Source of the DNA: an uncultured Verrucomicrobiota bacterium
GTDB taxonomy: Bacteria > Verrucomicrobiota > Verrucomicrobiia > Chthoniobacterales > SZAS-18
Direction of reading: 5' to 3'
DNA length: 8,799 nucleotides
Assembly: GCA_937871685.1 (NCBI GenBank)
Contig: CALMOL010000153.1
Coordinates: 1-8,799 of the forward strand
The position numbers were made by a program, and so were the translations under genes. Positions 8,770-8,799 of this stretch are shown one piece after another (within the stretch, counting starts at the first letter, position 1; every line of letters starts with the position of its first letter). The notes under the pieces are model-generated. The model had not been told where the DNA came from and did no database searches. It was given only the letters and a program-made list of their open reading frames with translations.

Positions 8770-8799
8770 CCGAGCCGCGCCCCCTATGCGGCCTTGGCA

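Overview
The window is about two-thirds G+C and reads as chromosomal DNA of a member of the Verrucomicrobiota. The best lineage marker is a 51-residue gene at 7325-7480 (minus). It matches the small basic protein family known from Verrucomicrobia and Chlamydiae (start MSMHASLKGK, end GLPKTKPNE). Most gene starts here lack a convincing Shine-Dalgarno sequence.

Left half (215-5174, all minus strand): transcription would run from a small predicted lipoprotein (5174-4965), to a membrane-anchored three-PAS hybrid histidine kinase of about 1064 residues (4749-1555), to a 391-residue protein with a receiver domain in front of a histidine kinase (1390-215). The two kinases look like partners in a phosphorelay. 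The large kinase carries a receiver with a degraded acidic pocket and an HPt-like tail without the phosphoacceptor histidine, so the intact N-terminal receiver of the smaller kinase is a candidate phosphate acceptor. No DNA-binding output protein is visible.

Middle: an alpha/beta hydrolase of the monoacylglycerol lipase type (5234-6178, plus) is divergent from the lipoprotein gene. It converges on and overlaps by 62 bp an RsuA/RluB-type rRNA pseudouridine synthase (7157-6117, minus). Just upstream of the synthase, on the same strand, is the small basic protein gene. The right side holds an HNH endonuclease-family gene (8668-8006, minus).

The most distinctive content is between the genes. Three spacers carry short arrays with a strict 7-bp period but different units (CCTCAAG/CTTCAAG, AGGATGG/AAGATGG, GTGAATC); two occur as inverted pairs bracketing a spacer. 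A separate 155-bp element has perfect 34-bp terminal inverted repeats, each holding a 14-bp palindrome. A 25-bp sequence occurs once between genes and once inside the coding tail of the pseudouridine synthase. The first 214 bases hold a cluster of perfect hairpins. I found no rRNA, tRNA, CRISPR array, transposase or integrase, and no complete new system. The repeats are the part I would follow up.
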